Counted from the stretch's first letter, positions 1 to 12,415 are shown. The stretch: DNA of 64,000 nt from Methanocaldococcus vulcanius M7 (GCF_000024625.1 NC_013407.1:1-64000); one strand, 5' to 3'. Program-made: numbers and translations. Notes: generated by a model from the sequence alone, not told the origin.

Positions 1-2
1 CT

Positions 3-636
3 ATTAAAATCAGCACGGATCGTGATGGAAACTATTGAGATAACAGTTTTAAAATCAATTTATCTTTAATTAAAATCAGCACGGATCGTGATGGAAACAT
101 ATACTCCCTTGTGTTATTCAAATTAAAAGGTTTAATTAAAATCAGCACGGATCGTGATGGAAACGTATTCTAATATCTTATTTATTATCTCTTTATTACA
201 TTAAATTAAAATCAGCACGGATCGTGATGGAAACGCATTTAACGCAAAAGGAGTGCAGCTATATTGCAAATTAAAATCAGCACGGATCGTGATGGAAACA
301 TGCTATCATCTAAAAATGTTTCTAATATTTCTCTAATTAAAATCAGCACGGATCGTGATGGAAACTTAATGAGATTATCAATATTAATCTCTGATTTTTT
401 AATTAAAATCAGCACGGGTCGTGATGGAAACAGTGTTGATATCCAATTTAAGTTTAAGCCTCCAAAATATTAAAATCAGCACGGGTCGTGATGGAAACCT
501 AACTGGCTTCAAAACCAAAATATTCTCTTTATTAGCTAATTAAAATCAGCACGGGTCGTGATGGAAACTGAATAACTTCTGCTGTTTCATACAAATTTTA
601 TAATAATTAAAATCAGACATCTTCGAGGATGGAAAC
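3..636 (+). CRISPR. CRISPR array, trailer end (10 repeats visible)
   Basis: Ten repeats start at 3, 69, 135, 205, 270, 336, 402, 469, 539 and 606 and are separated by nine spacers of 35-40 bp. Repeats 1-9 are 30 bp, begin ATTAAAATCAG and end GGAAAC, and contain a CACG-loop-CGTG hairpin. Repeats 1-6 have loop GAT and repeats 7-9 have GGT. The tenth (606-636) is 31 bp and has a different but still paired stem (CATC...GATG). Ending in GAAAC implies transcription rightwards, because that end becomes the crRNA 5' handle. The leader and newer spacers would therefore lie left of the window and 606-636 is the old trailer end. Cas6 (10613-9861) is the likely processing enzyme. Confidence 0.97.
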
Positions 637-689
637 AATATATCTCTTAAATTATTTACAGACGTTCTATTTTTTCCACAAGAAACAGA

Positions 690-702
690 ATAAATATATA
701 TT
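690..702 (+). promoter_or_regulatory. Possible TATA box of cas2
   Basis: A TAAATATATATT stretch lies about 45 bp before the cas2 start at the end of the array. It fits an archaeal TATA element. The region is AT-rich throughout, so this is only suggestive. Confidence 0.35.
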
Positions 703-746
703 CAATTACTACAAATTAAGTTTTTAGAAATTCATCAGATGGGACT

Positions 747-1010
747 ATGTATGTTATTATCGTTTATGATGTGAATGTTGCGAGAGTGAATAAAGTAAAA
801 AGCTTTTTGAGGAAGCATTTAAATTGGGTTCAAAATAGCGTTTTCGAAGGGGAAATAACAAAAGCAGAGTTTGAAAGAATAAAAGATGGAATCTTGAGAA
901 TTATTGATGAAGATGAGGACTCAGTGATTATCTATAAATTTCCATTGGATTTTATGCCAAAAAGAGAGATTTTGGGTTTAGAAAAGAACCCAATTGATGA
1001 TATTATCTAA
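747..1010 (+). CDS. cas2: CRISPR-associated endoribonuclease/integrase subunit Cas2
   Basis: An 87-residue Cas2. It begins with the ferredoxin-like beta strand YVIIVYDV, whose Asp is the conserved family residue, and carries the helix around VNKVKSFLRKHLNWVQNSVFEGE. Length is normal for Cas2. It forms the Cas1-Cas2 integrase that inserts new spacers. It is transcribed rightwards, immediately beyond the trailer end of the array, and converges on cas1 with a 34-bp gap. It is thus separated from the other cas genes, which run leftwards. Another ATG lies at 751 in a different frame, so the start at 747 is clear. Confidence 0.95.
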   Translation: MYVIIVYDVNVARVNKVKSFLRKHLNWVQNSVFEGEITKAEFERIKDGILRIIDEDEDSVIIYKFPLDFMPKREILGLEKNPIDDII

Positions 1011-1044
1011 AATTAACTAAAATAAATTAAAATAAAAATAATTA

Positions 1045-2022
<978 letters not shown>

Positions 2023-2258
2023 TTAAATAAAACATAATTCATAATAAGCACAATTTTTGCAAATTTTCTGATACCATAGGGCTTCGCCCTATTGGCACAG
2101 GGTTTTCACAGCTTTTATATTATATTGTAAGGAATTTTGATGCCAAAGGCATCCTTATAACCATAAAAAGTTTTATTCCTGTGAAAGCCCTGTGATACTC
2201 AGGATGCACTGCCTCGCTTTGCTCGGCAGTGCCTCTTAGATTACTTCATAACAATCGC
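2023..2258 (-). repeat. Palindromic insert with duplicated cas4 tail between cas4 and cas1
   Basis: Positions 2023-2073 repeat the last 51 nt of cas4 (2259-2309), offset by 236 bp. Both encode the same 16 residues plus stop ([16 protein letters not shown]), and all four differences are synonymous. Between the copies lie inverted repeats: 2096-2111 with 2179-2194 (one mismatch), a GATGCC/GGCATC hairpin at 2139-2153, and GCACTGCC/GGCAGTGC at 2206-2232. The outer copy still abuts the AGGTGA site of cas1, so it looks like the original cas4 end. No ORF of its own is visible. Confidence 0.85.
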
Positions 2259-2786
<528 letters not shown>

Positions 2787-2796
2787 TTAAAAAACT

Positions 2797-4785
2797 TTAA
2801 AGAATGTCATCACACCAAACTTCACCATAATCTACAACTAAATCAAAGATTTCAATTCTCTTTTTTGAGTATATTGGAGCAAGTAATTCAATATCTTTAA
2901 CAAGCTCTTCAAAGAGAGTTTCATCTTCAAAGTATTTTTCTTTGTATATCTTCCAACTCTCAAATTTTTGCAGAAATATGTCTCCAATGTAATCAGAATA
3001 TAAAAATTTGAACCATTCTCCTTTGTCGATTCCTCCAATGGTTGAAGGGTAATCTTTATCGAGTAAAGAAAACGTTATAATCCCCCTAACAACACATTCT
3101 CTCTTCTCCCTAAAATCCCTAATAATAACAGTTCTATTCTCTTTATTAACTTCAACAAAGGCATTATCTAAAATCCACAATAAGTCATATTCTGTTTCTT
3201 TTCCATCTTCATAGATAACTTTCCAAATAACGCTATCTCCTCTAAACCTTATAAATGAATTTTTAAAACTTCTCCACCACTTTAGCAGTTCTTCCCTAAC
3301 ATCCTCATCAACAATTTCTTCATCCTCATCTTCTTCAATTCTCTTTATTTTTTCGTTTAGATGGTAGAAAACCCAATAATATGGAAATTTATCTCTCAAA
3401 GTTTCGAGTTTTTCTTTTCTCTGATATGTTAATTTTTTATCGTATTCTTCCATTGAGTTAAGAACACTCCAAAGAACTGCACCGCAAAATTTAGGAACTT
3501 TATCTTTTTTGAATTCTCTATCCTCAAATGCCTTTTTCATTAAATCTACAAATTCGTAATAGTTTAATTTTTCTTTTTTGATTTTGTTAAAATGTTTCTC
3601 CAAGTTATTGAAGATTTTTGTTATTACTGTGCAGTATATTTTGCATTTTTCCATTCCCCTTCCAACTCTTCCAATTCTTTGCATAAAATTCCTCAAATAC
3701 AATCCTGAATCCATAAAACATAAAGAAACCGGATAATTAACCCCCACTTCTGCTTTTGATGTTGTTATTATGATATCTGTTTTGCTTAGAATTTCATCTA
3801 AATTGTTGTTATTTTCTTCTCGTGTCTGCAACCCTGTATTAACCCAAACCTCTGCATCAATCTCATTCTCAATAATATATTTCATTCTCATAGCATCTCT
3901 CAAAGAATTAAAAATAATTAAAATCTTCTCATTGTTAGAGATTGCTTTCTCTATAATATCCTTAATATTTTCCTTTAATCTTCCATCCTCAATCAAATGA
4001 CCAAATAAACTCCTTTCTATACGTTTTGAGATTTTTATAAACTCAATTTCCATTTCTCCTTGAATAACCCTTCCTTCATTACTTAATGGTTGCTCAATGA
4101 TTTCTGGAGTAATTCCATTCTCATTTAAGAACTCAATTAAATTCTCTTCTGGTGTTGCAGAAACAAAAAACCATTTTATCTTCCCAAATAACTCTTTTGT
4201 CATTAAAAACCAAATTAAAATGTTTGCTATTTGCTCTTCATCATACAAATGATATTCATCGAAAATAACATAATCCAACGCATTAAAGAAGGCAGACCAA
4301 TCTGGAAAACCTTTTAAATGTCTAAATTTCTCATTTTTTCTTGGTAAATGATAACCGCTGTTTATCATATAATTTAGAATATCTGGATTTGTTACTGCAA
4401 TTTCACAGTTTTTTAATTTTTCTATTAGCTCTTCTCCTCTTTCTTTTCCCTTTTTTGTTAATGTTTTTCCAGTTATTGTCTCAACCTTAATTCCCTGCTC
4501 TTTTAATGTTTTTTCAATATCTTCTGCTAATGCATTTGTTGGAACTACAATCAACCCTCTTCTGGAAGTTAGATAATTGTTATCTTTTGCATATAGGATA
4601 GGAAATGCAAAAGAAAATGTCTTCCCTGCACCAGTTGGAGCGACAATAAAATAAACATCCTTCTCCAACTCAGCAACATCTGAATAAAATATCTCTTGAA
4701 ATTTATGCAACCTAAATCCTTGTTTAATAACCTTATCTCCAAAAGGTAAACATTTCTTTGAAACCCTAAATTTTAAAGATTCCAT
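2797..4785 (-). CDS. cas3: Type I-D CRISPR helicase Cas3' (no HD domain)
   Basis: A superfamily 2 helicase of 662 residues that unwinds target DNA after Cascade binding. Walker A is APTGAGKT at residues 49-56. Motif II is DEYH in VIFDEYHLYDEEQ near residue 175, motif III is SAT in FVSATPEEN, and motif VI is QRIGRVGRG. No HD nuclease domain is visible, which fits type I-D, where the HD nuclease sits on Cas10d. It is fourth in the operon after csc1, with RBS GGGG upstream of ATG. Confidence 0.92.
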   Translation of the reverse strand: MESLKFRVSKKCLPFGDKVIKQGFRLHKFQEIFYSDVAELEKDVYFIVAPTGAGKTFSFAFPILYAKDNNYLTSRRGLIVVPTNALAEDIEKTLKEQGIKVETITGKTLTKKGKERGEELIEKLKNCEIAVTNPDILNYMINSGYHLPRKNEKFRHLKGFPDWSAFFNALDYVIFDEYHLYDEEQIANILIWFLMTKELFGKIKWFFVSATPEENLIEFLNENGITPEIIEQPLSNEGRVIQGEMEIEFIKISKRIERSLFGHLIEDGRLKENIKDIIEKAISNNEKILIIFNSLRDAMRMKYIIENEIDAEVWVNTGLQTREENNNNLDEILSKTDIIITTSKAEVGVNYPVSLCFMDSGLYLRNFMQRIGRVGRGMEKCKIYCTVITKIFNNLEKHFNKIKKEKLNYYEFVDLMKKAFEDREFKKDKVPKFCGAVLWSVLNSMEEYDKKLTYQRKEKLETLRDKFPYYWVFYHLNEKIKRIEEDEDEEIVDEDVREELLKWWRSFKNSFIRFRGDSVIWKVIYEDGKETEYDLLWILDNAFVEVNKENRTVIIRDFREKRECVVRGIITFSLLDKDYPSTIGGIDKGEWFKFLYSDYIGDIFLQKFESWKIYKEKYFEDETLFEELVKDIELLAPIYSKKRIEIFDLVVDYGEVWCDDIL

Positions 4786-4809
4786 AAGAATCCCCTCAAA
4801 AAAAAAGAA

Positions 4810-5442
4810 TTAGTTAGAGAAAATCTTTTCCAAATCCTCAACTTTGAATCCCGTTCCAATAATGTAGTGAGATAGAACAAATCTTAACATCTGAGATTCC
4901 TTTAACTTCACATCTTTACCAAATATCTTCTTAATTGTGTAGAGATTTAGCCAGATTTCCTCTGGTTTTTCCTCTTTTTCTTCAAATAATAAGAGGCACT
5001 CCCTACCAACTCCTATCCTCAAAGTAAATGTTTTTGGAAGCTTGATGTCTTCAAATGTCAATAAAGATGCCTCAAAAACCGAACCTTCCTTTATTCCCTG
5101 AATGTGGAAATAATTTTTAAACAGCCCTTTTCCCATTTGCTCAATTATATCTCTTCTAACCATATAATCAGAAATTTCCGATGTTTTTCTCGCAAATATT
5201 GGAGTTTTTTCATAGTATATTGGTCTTCCAATAGTCCAAACAAATCCAAACTCCTTAATCTCTTCATAGTTAGGTTTATCTTTTATTTGATAAGTGTATT
5301 CTCTCTTCTTTGCCAATACAAAATTTAATGCATAATCCAATGCAATATCACCAATAAATGGCTCTGTTGATGCAACCCCTCCCTCTGTTTTATTATAACA
5401 AAATAAAGGAGAGAGAAGAGTTATTTTATAATACCTGAGCAT
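4810..5442 (-). CDS. csc1: Type I-D Cas5-like subunit Csc1
   Basis: A 210-residue protein matching the Csc1 (Cas5d-type) pattern: a RAMP-like start (RYYKITLLSPLFCYNKTEGG), an internal GRPIYYEKTPIFARKTS segment and a C-terminal SHYIIGTG. It should bind the 5' handle of the crRNA in the type I-D effector. The track start at 5451 is a GTG overlapping csc2. The ATG at 5442 follows GGGTGT with good spacing, so I prefer it. The gene sits 1 bp beyond the csc2 stop, suggesting translational coupling. Confidence 0.88.
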   Translation of the reverse strand: MLRYYKITLLSPLFCYNKTEGGVASTEPFIGDIALDYALNFVLAKKREYTYQIKDKPNYEEIKEFGFVWTIGRPIYYEKTPIFARKTSEISDYMVRRDIIEQMGKGLFKNYFHIQGIKEGSVFEASLLTFEDIKLPKTFTLRIGVGRECLLLFEEKEEKPEEIWLNLYTIKKIFGKDVKLKESQMLRFVLSHYIIGTGFKVEDLEKIFSN

Positions 5443-5443
5443 A

Positions 5444-6490
5444 TTAGACACCCATTTCTTCTAATAATTTTTTAATAACATCTTCTTTTTTGATGATTTT
5501 ACATTCAACTAAGTAATTTATACAATCATTTAAATGCTTCAAATAAAGTTGTCTCAATTTTTCTTCATCTTTCAGATATTCATCAATTAACTTTAAGAGT
5601 CCCTTTAACTCTTCATTTTCAATTAATTTGGATGAATTTTCTCTTAGTTTATTTTTAACAAACTCTTTTACGTTCTCAAAATTTACTTCTTCATTAAACT
5701 CTTTTGAAATTAGATAGGATGACACTGGTGGTTCAAAGGTATCCAATGCTATTGCTATAATCTCATTTTTCATATTTGCATCCATAACATTTGATTGAGA
5801 TCCATATCTTGTTGTTTTTAAATGAGATATTAGAGCATGGATAAACCCTTCTGGTGTTATGTCATAGAACGTTATAAACTGTGGGAAATAAACTCCTGGT
5901 TTGATATATTGAATTCCATACAAACTCTGCCTTTGGGAACCTTCTTCTTTATCCCACATTGTTCCTTCTTCACTTAATGCGTTATGAGTTAGTTCCTCTG
6001 TTATCTCATCTTTATCTCTAATTGAATATGCCCATTCATAAATAACTCTTGAAGGCAATCCAATAGCATCATTTGATTGTGTTACACTATCTCCAAACAC
6101 TATGGAGTTTGGATTTGCTAAATGTTCTTGCTTATCAATAAAGTTATATTCAATCTCTGGATGAACTACTTTAAATTTTCTACATAAAACTAATCCTGTT
6201 AATTTTTCCCTTGATTTCAATTTTCTTGATGGGATGACAACCACATCTTTATTACCAATTGTTGTGCTTATAACTTCATCTGGCTCTGTTGAACGATTAA
6301 TTAAATAACCAGTTGTAGTTCTTATTGTTGCTACTTTTATCACATTTGGAGTTCTTTTTGTGTATGTCTCTTGGAAATATTCTTTTGGGATTATTGAATA
6401 GAGTTTTTCTCTAAACTCCTTAACAACATTCTCATCATACTCAACATATTTTTTGTATCCAGTTTCAACTAACTTCTTTTGCTTTGCCAT
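5444..6490 (-). CDS. csc2: Type I-D Cas7-like backbone subunit Csc2
   Basis: A 348-residue Csc2/Cas7d, the repeated backbone subunit that lines the crRNA. Recognisable segments are RTTTGYLINRSTEPDEV, PSRKLKSREKLTGLVLCRKFKV, NPDSIVFGDS-like NPNSIVFGDSVTQSND and the late GFIHALISHLKTTRYGSQSN. Upstream in-frame starts at 6499 and 6496 overlap the Shine-Dalgarno GAGGTGAT, so the ATG at 6490 is the likely start. It is second in the operon, with a gap of about 14 bp from cas10d. Confidence 0.92.
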   Translation of the reverse strand: MAKQKKLVETGYKKYVEYDENVVKEFREKLYSIIPKEYFQETYTKRTPNVIKVATIRTTTGYLINRSTEPDEVISTTIGNKDVVVIPSRKLKSREKLTGLVLCRKFKVVHPEIEYNFIDKQEHLANPNSIVFGDSVTQSNDAIGLPSRVIYEWAYSIRDKDEITEELTHNALSEEGTMWDKEEGSQRQSLYGIQYIKPGVYFPQFITFYDITPEGFIHALISHLKTTRYGSQSNVMDANMKNEIIAIALDTFEPPVSSYLISKEFNEEVNFENVKEFVKNKLRENSSKLIENEELKGLLKLIDEYLKDEEKLRQLYLKHLNDCINYLVECKIIKKEDVIKKLLEEMGV

Positions 6491-6504
6491 TGTCATCACC
6501 TCAT

Positions 6505-6879
6505 TTATTGAGTTTCTTCTTGATTAGTTCTTGCACTTCTTTTTTCTCTTGATTTTGCATCATAATGGAATGCAAATGCGTATATCCAATATCTAAGCTC
6601 TTTTTTTGATGGTAATTTGTCGTTCCACAACCCTTTAAACAATTCATCATACACTACTTTACAAAATTCCTCGATTTTCTCTTTCTTGCTTGGATATGGA
6701 TACTTCCTATAAAGCATTCCAGCCATCATGGATTTTATCTCTTCATCACCATATCCCCTCTTTACCCCAGTTTTTAAAACCTCCAAAGATTCTCTAATCA
6801 TTGATGTCTTTGATGATGCACTACCCTTAGCCCACTCTATATCTGAAGCAATATCTGCCAATTTTTCAATAATGTTCAT
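6505..6879 (-). CDS. cas11d: Putative Cas11d small subunit translated from inside cas10d
   Basis: Within cas10d, Met736 (ATG at 6879) is preceded by GGGGTGG with a 5-base spacer (6880-6884), a stronger ribosome binding site than that of cas10d itself. Initiation there would give a 124-residue helical protein identical to the Cas10d C-terminus. Type I-D systems are known to make Cas11 by independent translation from the 3' end of the large-subunit gene. Position and length fit this. The inference rests on the start signal and the family precedent. Confidence 0.7.
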   Translation of the reverse strand: MNIIEKLADIASDIEWAKGSASSKTSMIRESLEVLKTGVKRGYGDEEIKSMMAGMLYRKYPYPSKKEKIEEFCKVVYDELFKGLWNDKLPSKKELRYWIYAFAFHYDAKSREKRSARTNQEETQ

Positions 6880-9084
6880 TTTTTCCACCCCAATTCTTTG
6901 ATTTATAAGATTTAAGTTGTATTTTTCAGCAAATGAGTGTGGGTAGTCCAATTTAAACAAATAGAAGTAAAATGCCATAGGATTATCAGCATAATCATTG
7001 AATAATGAAATCATATAATTGTCTGATTTTGAACCTCCTTTTAATGTATAACCCAATCTCCAAAGCAATTCAAACTCATCTCTAATTTTTTCAATTTCAT
7101 CTATCCTAACTTTATCCCATTCTAATTTTTTGAATGATTTTGGAGCATAATCAAATATTATTGTCTCTCTTTTTGCCTTGTCTGGATTAAATGGATATGT
7201 TAGATAAATCTTAAAACCTGTTTCATAGACAAAATCCAAAATTCTCTTATAGAATCGTATAAACTCGATTTGTTTAGATATATCCACAAAACCCATTAGG
7301 AATGGGGATAATTGTTCTTCTTTTTTCACATTAAACCCATAAACTGCACTTATAAACGATTTAGCATCATTCATTAGATTCCCTAATTTTTCTCCAACAC
7401 TTTCAACATATTTTGTTAAATTTTCTTCCATCAATGGGACAAAGTAGTCATAAGCATCAATATAAACTGCCTGAACATTTTCTTTTTTACCAAAAATTAG
7501 TTTTCTAAATGTTATTTCAGTTAAACATACTGAGCAGATATTCTTTTGAGTATTACCTAAAGATACAACGGTTCTATTTGTGAATCCTCTTGGTTTAAAT
7601 CCAAAGCATAAGTTTGCTATTGCAACTGTTTTTGTTTCCCTCCCGCACAATGAACACATATTCTTTTTTGAACCAATATCCTCAAATTTTATATCTTTAA
7701 TCTTTTTTCCGTTTAAATAGGCATATCCAAGTAATTCATTAATAATTTCTTTCAAATTAGCCCTCTCAGAACCGCCATAATTCTCATTTAACAATGTTAT
7801 TAAATCAGCCAGCATTTCTTTTTCATCAAATCCTTTTTTTGTAGCAATGTAAAGATGTAAATACTTTTTTAATGCGTTATCTTTGCTACTGTTTATTTTT
7901 TCAACTATTTTCCTGTCTAAACCAAATGTTTCATCGTTTGTTTTGAAGTATTTATCGTTAAACTTTGATTTTAGTTTATTAACTTCCTTTTTTCTACTTT
8001 CATTTCCTGTAAGTTTGTATAGAAAGGTTAATATTGCAAATCTTTTCTTCTCTTCATCATCAAAACCTTCAAACTCTTTGGTTAAAGCATCTCTTATTTC
8101 CTCATCAGAACTAATTCCTCTATAAAAATATTCAAATCCAAAATTACTGATAATCTTTTCAATTAACTTTAAAACATTTTCTTCACTAATGTCGATAAAC
8201 CTAAATATATCCAGTTGTGCTTTGTCCCTATTAACTTCGACCATTTTTTCAATGTTTCTGTATAAGAACTCTTCAAATGATTTTATCAAATAATCTTCAT
8301 CTATTTCCAAATTTCCTTCGTAAATAAATCCTCTTGGAGAAATAACATGGCAATCTACACTTTCTCTTAATCTTTCAACAATAAACCTTGCTAAAACCTC
8401 ATAAGGAATTTCATCAAAGTAGAATACATTTACATCCACATAATTTCTCAATTTTCTCCAAATTTTTAATAAATCATTATACTCTCCAATCGGAATAGAA
8501 ATACTATCAGCTAAATGAATAATTTCAATTAAATCATCTTTTATTAATCTGTTAAGCCCTCTCCTTGTTGGTAATTTGTCATCTGGAATAATAAATCTTG
8601 TTCTCTCCTCTGTTGCCAATACAAGATACTTCACAATCTCTTTTTCTTCTTCATTTAGTTCAATTTCTAAATCTTTCAAATCTTCCTCAAAATATTTTTC
8701 AACAGATGTTTTTAAATCAATTTCATTGTGCAGTTTATTTATATCATGAAATGTAAATGCGATTAATAGACATTTTAAGAGCATTTTTATGTCTTCATCT
8801 TCGTTATTTTCATTTATTAAACCTTTATTTAGCCATTTGTTCTCTAAAACTTTTAAAGAAGGAATTATTCCATTTAAAATATGCATTGGATAACTCATGT
8901 CTGGTAAATCCTCCCCTCTAATTTCCCCGCTTCTAACCTTTTCTTCAAATATTCTGCCCCCTTTTGCTGGCTTTAATCGATATTTTTTAAATAAATTAAT
9001 AAATGCTTTACTAAAATATACTTTTGTTTCATTTTGAAATAGTTTAGTTTTAAATATCTTTTTTGGTTTCACTTTTATTTCCAT
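6505..9084 (-). CDS. cas10d: Type I-D large subunit Cas10d (Csc3) with HD nuclease
   Basis: An 859-residue large subunit of the type I-D effector. The N-terminal HD nuclease motif is FTFHDINKLH, with His113-Asp114. A zinc-binding pair of CxxC motifs (MCSLCGRE near 475 and NICSVCLTE near 517) lies in the centre. The C-terminal ~124 residues are helical and correspond to Cas11d. It supplies DNA cleavage in place of a Cas3 HD domain. It is the first gene of a six-gene minus-strand operon, with GGTGG upstream of the start, and is transcribed divergently from the CARF regulator. Confidence 0.93.
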   Translation of the reverse strand: MEIKVKPKKIFKTKLFQNETKVYFSKAFINLFKKYRLKPAKGGRIFEEKVRSGEIRGEDLPDMSYPMHILNGIIPSLKVLENKWLNKGLINENNEDEDIKMLLKCLLIAFTFHDINKLHNEIDLKTSVEKYFEEDLKDLEIELNEEEKEIVKYLVLATEERTRFIIPDDKLPTRRGLNRLIKDDLIEIIHLADSISIPIGEYNDLLKIWRKLRNYVDVNVFYFDEIPYEVLARFIVERLRESVDCHVISPRGFIYEGNLEIDEDYLIKSFEEFLYRNIEKMVEVNRDKAQLDIFRFIDISEENVLKLIEKIISNFGFEYFYRGISSDEEIRDALTKEFEGFDDEEKKRFAILTFLYKLTGNESRKKEVNKLKSKFNDKYFKTNDETFGLDRKIVEKINSSKDNALKKYLHLYIATKKGFDEKEMLADLITLLNENYGGSERANLKEIINELLGYAYLNGKKIKDIKFEDIGSKKNMCSLCGRETKTVAIANLCFGFKPRGFTNRTVVSLGNTQKNICSVCLTEITFRKLIFGKKENVQAVYIDAYDYFVPLMEENLTKYVESVGEKLGNLMNDAKSFISAVYGFNVKKEEQLSPFLMGFVDISKQIEFIRFYKRILDFVYETGFKIYLTYPFNPDKAKRETIIFDYAPKSFKKLEWDKVRIDEIEKIRDEFELLWRLGYTLKGGSKSDNYMISLFNDYADNPMAFYFYLFKLDYPHSFAEKYNLNLINQRIGVEKMNIIEKLADIASDIEWAKGSASSKTSMIRESLEVLKTGVKRGYGDEEIKSMMAGMLYRKYPYPSKKEKIEEFCKVVYDELFKGLWNDKLPSKKELRYWIYAFAFHYDAKSREKRSARTNQEETQ

Positions 9085-9119
9085 AATGCCACCATTTTTT
9101 GCATCCTCAGTGGTTTAAA

Positions 9120-9180
9120 ATATAAAGTTTGAGATATATAAGTTTAACTATTAACTTTTTTGGTTAAGTTTTTATACGCA
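9120..9180. promoter_or_regulatory. Divergent promoter region, cas operon and CARF regulator
   Basis: The 152 bp between cas10d and the regulator contains a leftward TATA-like ATATATAAG (about 9134-9142) and a rightward TTTTTATACG (about 9169-9178). AAGTT/AACTT half-sites occur at 9125, 9140, 9153, 9166 and 9196, partly as inverted pairs. They could be operator sites for the adjacent CARF-HTH protein. This is inferred from position. Confidence 0.5.
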
Positions 9181-9236
9181 ACTATAATAAGACATAACTT
9201 AACAGGCACTATTAGAACAGATATTTTGGGATACCC

Positions 9237-9839
9237 ATGAAAACACATATAATAAACATAGGATTCCATATAGAGCATATTTACAAACCAATAGCAGAGT
9301 ATGGAGCGAAAAAAGTAATTCTTGTATATTCAAAGGATAAAGAAGAATATGTAAAAGAAGACGACTTAAAAAAAGTTGATGAATCATTAAAAAAGGCAGA
9401 AGAGTTATGTAGTATGTTGGGAATTGAATGTGAGAAAGTTAAAATAAAAGGTATTGAGTTTGAAAAAAATGTTGAAGTTTTGAGAGAAATTATAAAAAAA
9501 GAAGATAAAGTAATTGTAAATATCACTGGTGGAAGGAAAATTACATCTCTTGCTCTTCTATATGCTTCACTCTACGAATTTGATAAAGTTTATAAAATTG
9601 TTTATGTACATAAAAAGAGAATTATTGAGTTTCCGAAAATAGCTCATCCATTTAAATTAACAAATTTTGAAAGAAAAATTTTAGTATCATTAAATGAAAG
9701 AGAAAAAACAATCTCTGAATTGGCAGAAGAATTTAATGTTTCTTTACCAGCAATAATTAAATATGTAAATTCTTTAGAAAATAAAAATCTAATAAAAACG
9801 GAAAAAATTGGCAGAAAGCGAATAGTAAGGTTAAATTAA
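9237..9839 (+). CDS. csa3: CARF-domain winged-helix regulator (Csa3-like)
   Basis: A 200-residue protein. The N-terminal Rossmann-like CARF domain starts THIINIGFHIEHIYKPIAEYG and contains the ligand-binding motif NITGGRKI near residue 98. The C-terminal winged helix (about 140-200) includes TISELAEEFNVSLPAIIKYVNSLE. This architecture matches Csa3-type regulators, which respond to cyclic oligoadenylates or other ligands and control cas genes. It is divergent from the cas operon and convergent with cas6. I see no CRISPR polymerase domain in the window that would make a cyclic nucleotide, so its ligand is unknown. Confidence 0.88.
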   Translation: MKTHIINIGFHIEHIYKPIAEYGAKKVILVYSKDKEEYVKEDDLKKVDESLKKAEELCSMLGIECEKVKIKGIEFEKNVEVLREIIKKEDKVIVNITGGRKITSLALLYASLYEFDKVYKIVYVHKKRIIEFPKIAHPFKLTNFERKILVSLNEREKTISELAEEFNVSLPAIIKYVNSLENKNLIKTEKIGRKRIVRLN

Positions 9840-9860
9840 TTAGAATGTATTTTAAGCCAA

Positions 9861-10613
9861 CTAAATTTTTGTTTTGAGTTTTTTGTTTTTTAAATTTTTA
9901 TCTTCAATATTTACAACCATTCCAAATCCCATACTGTTTTTTTCTCCGAAACCGCACTCATAACCGAATTTTATTAAATCATAGTCCCCCCAGATCTTAA
10001 ATACCATTTCAGAGCACCTACAATAGACCCCCTCTTTAAGCTTCATTCTTTTTGGCTTGTATTTCAAAATTTCGAATTCGAAATCAAGATCACATTTATT
10101 GTTGTGGAATAACTCATATTTCTTTTTTAGATTGTTCTTTAAGTTTTCATAAAATTTAGAGTTGTTGGGTAATAAATCATAAGTTTTTAGACCCTCTTCT
10201 GTTTCTAACATTGTTTTTAAGTAAATGGGAGATATGGTCTTTAATATATCAAATTTTTTAGGGGGAGAGAGTATTTTTGCTTTGTTTATCAAAAATTCGA
10301 TAGTTCCGACTCTTAATTTTCCATCTTCCAATAAACCCTCAACAAAATTTTCGATAAACTCACTATTTGGAGATGAAACATATAAATAAGCTTTTCCATC
10401 GATGGTCTCTATACCCTCAGGTCTTATAACTCTCCTTTTAACTTGTAATAAAGAGAATGTAAAAAATTTGAAGTTTTGGAAATTGTGTAATCGGTTTGCA
10501 TAGGTTGGATTTACTGATCTGATTTTATCATATATTGCCGAAGCTAAATAATACTGGTGGTTGTAGGGAATTACTTTAAAGTTTTCAGTTTTTAATTCCA
10601 ATTCAATCCTCAT
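9861..10613 (-). CDS. cas6: CRISPR RNA endoribonuclease Cas6
   Basis: A 250-residue Cas6, which cuts the repeat RNA to make crRNAs with an 8-nt handle. It has two ferredoxin-like halves and ends with the glycine-rich loop GYECGFGEKNSMGFGMV typical of the family, about residues 219-235. An N-terminal histidine (YNHQYY near residue 19) is at the place of the Cas6 catalytic His. The start ATG follows GAGGGG. It is minus strand, convergent with the CARF regulator and transcribed apart from the main cas operon. Confidence 0.93.
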   Translation of the reverse strand: MRIELELKTENFKVIPYNHQYYLASAIYDKIRSVNPTYANRLHNFQNFKFFTFSLLQVKRRVIRPEGIETIDGKAYLYVSSPNSEFIENFVEGLLEDGKLRVGTIEFLINKAKILSPPKKFDILKTISPIYLKTMLETEEGLKTYDLLPNNSKFYENLKNNLKKKYELFHNNKCDLDFEFEILKYKPKRMKLKEGVYCRCSEMVFKIWGDYDLIKFGYECGFGEKNSMGFGMVVNIEDKNLKNKKLKTKI

Positions 10614-12368
<1,755 letters not shown>

Positions 12369-12415
12369 AAAACTTGGGATTAAATTTGTTTTGATTAATT
12401 AACAGGGTGAAGATA

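Noticed and set aside
264-473. Plus-strand ORF of 69 residues over the CRISPR repeats
   Set aside because: It is only the repeat unit read in frame (KISTDRDGN repeated), with no ribosome site.
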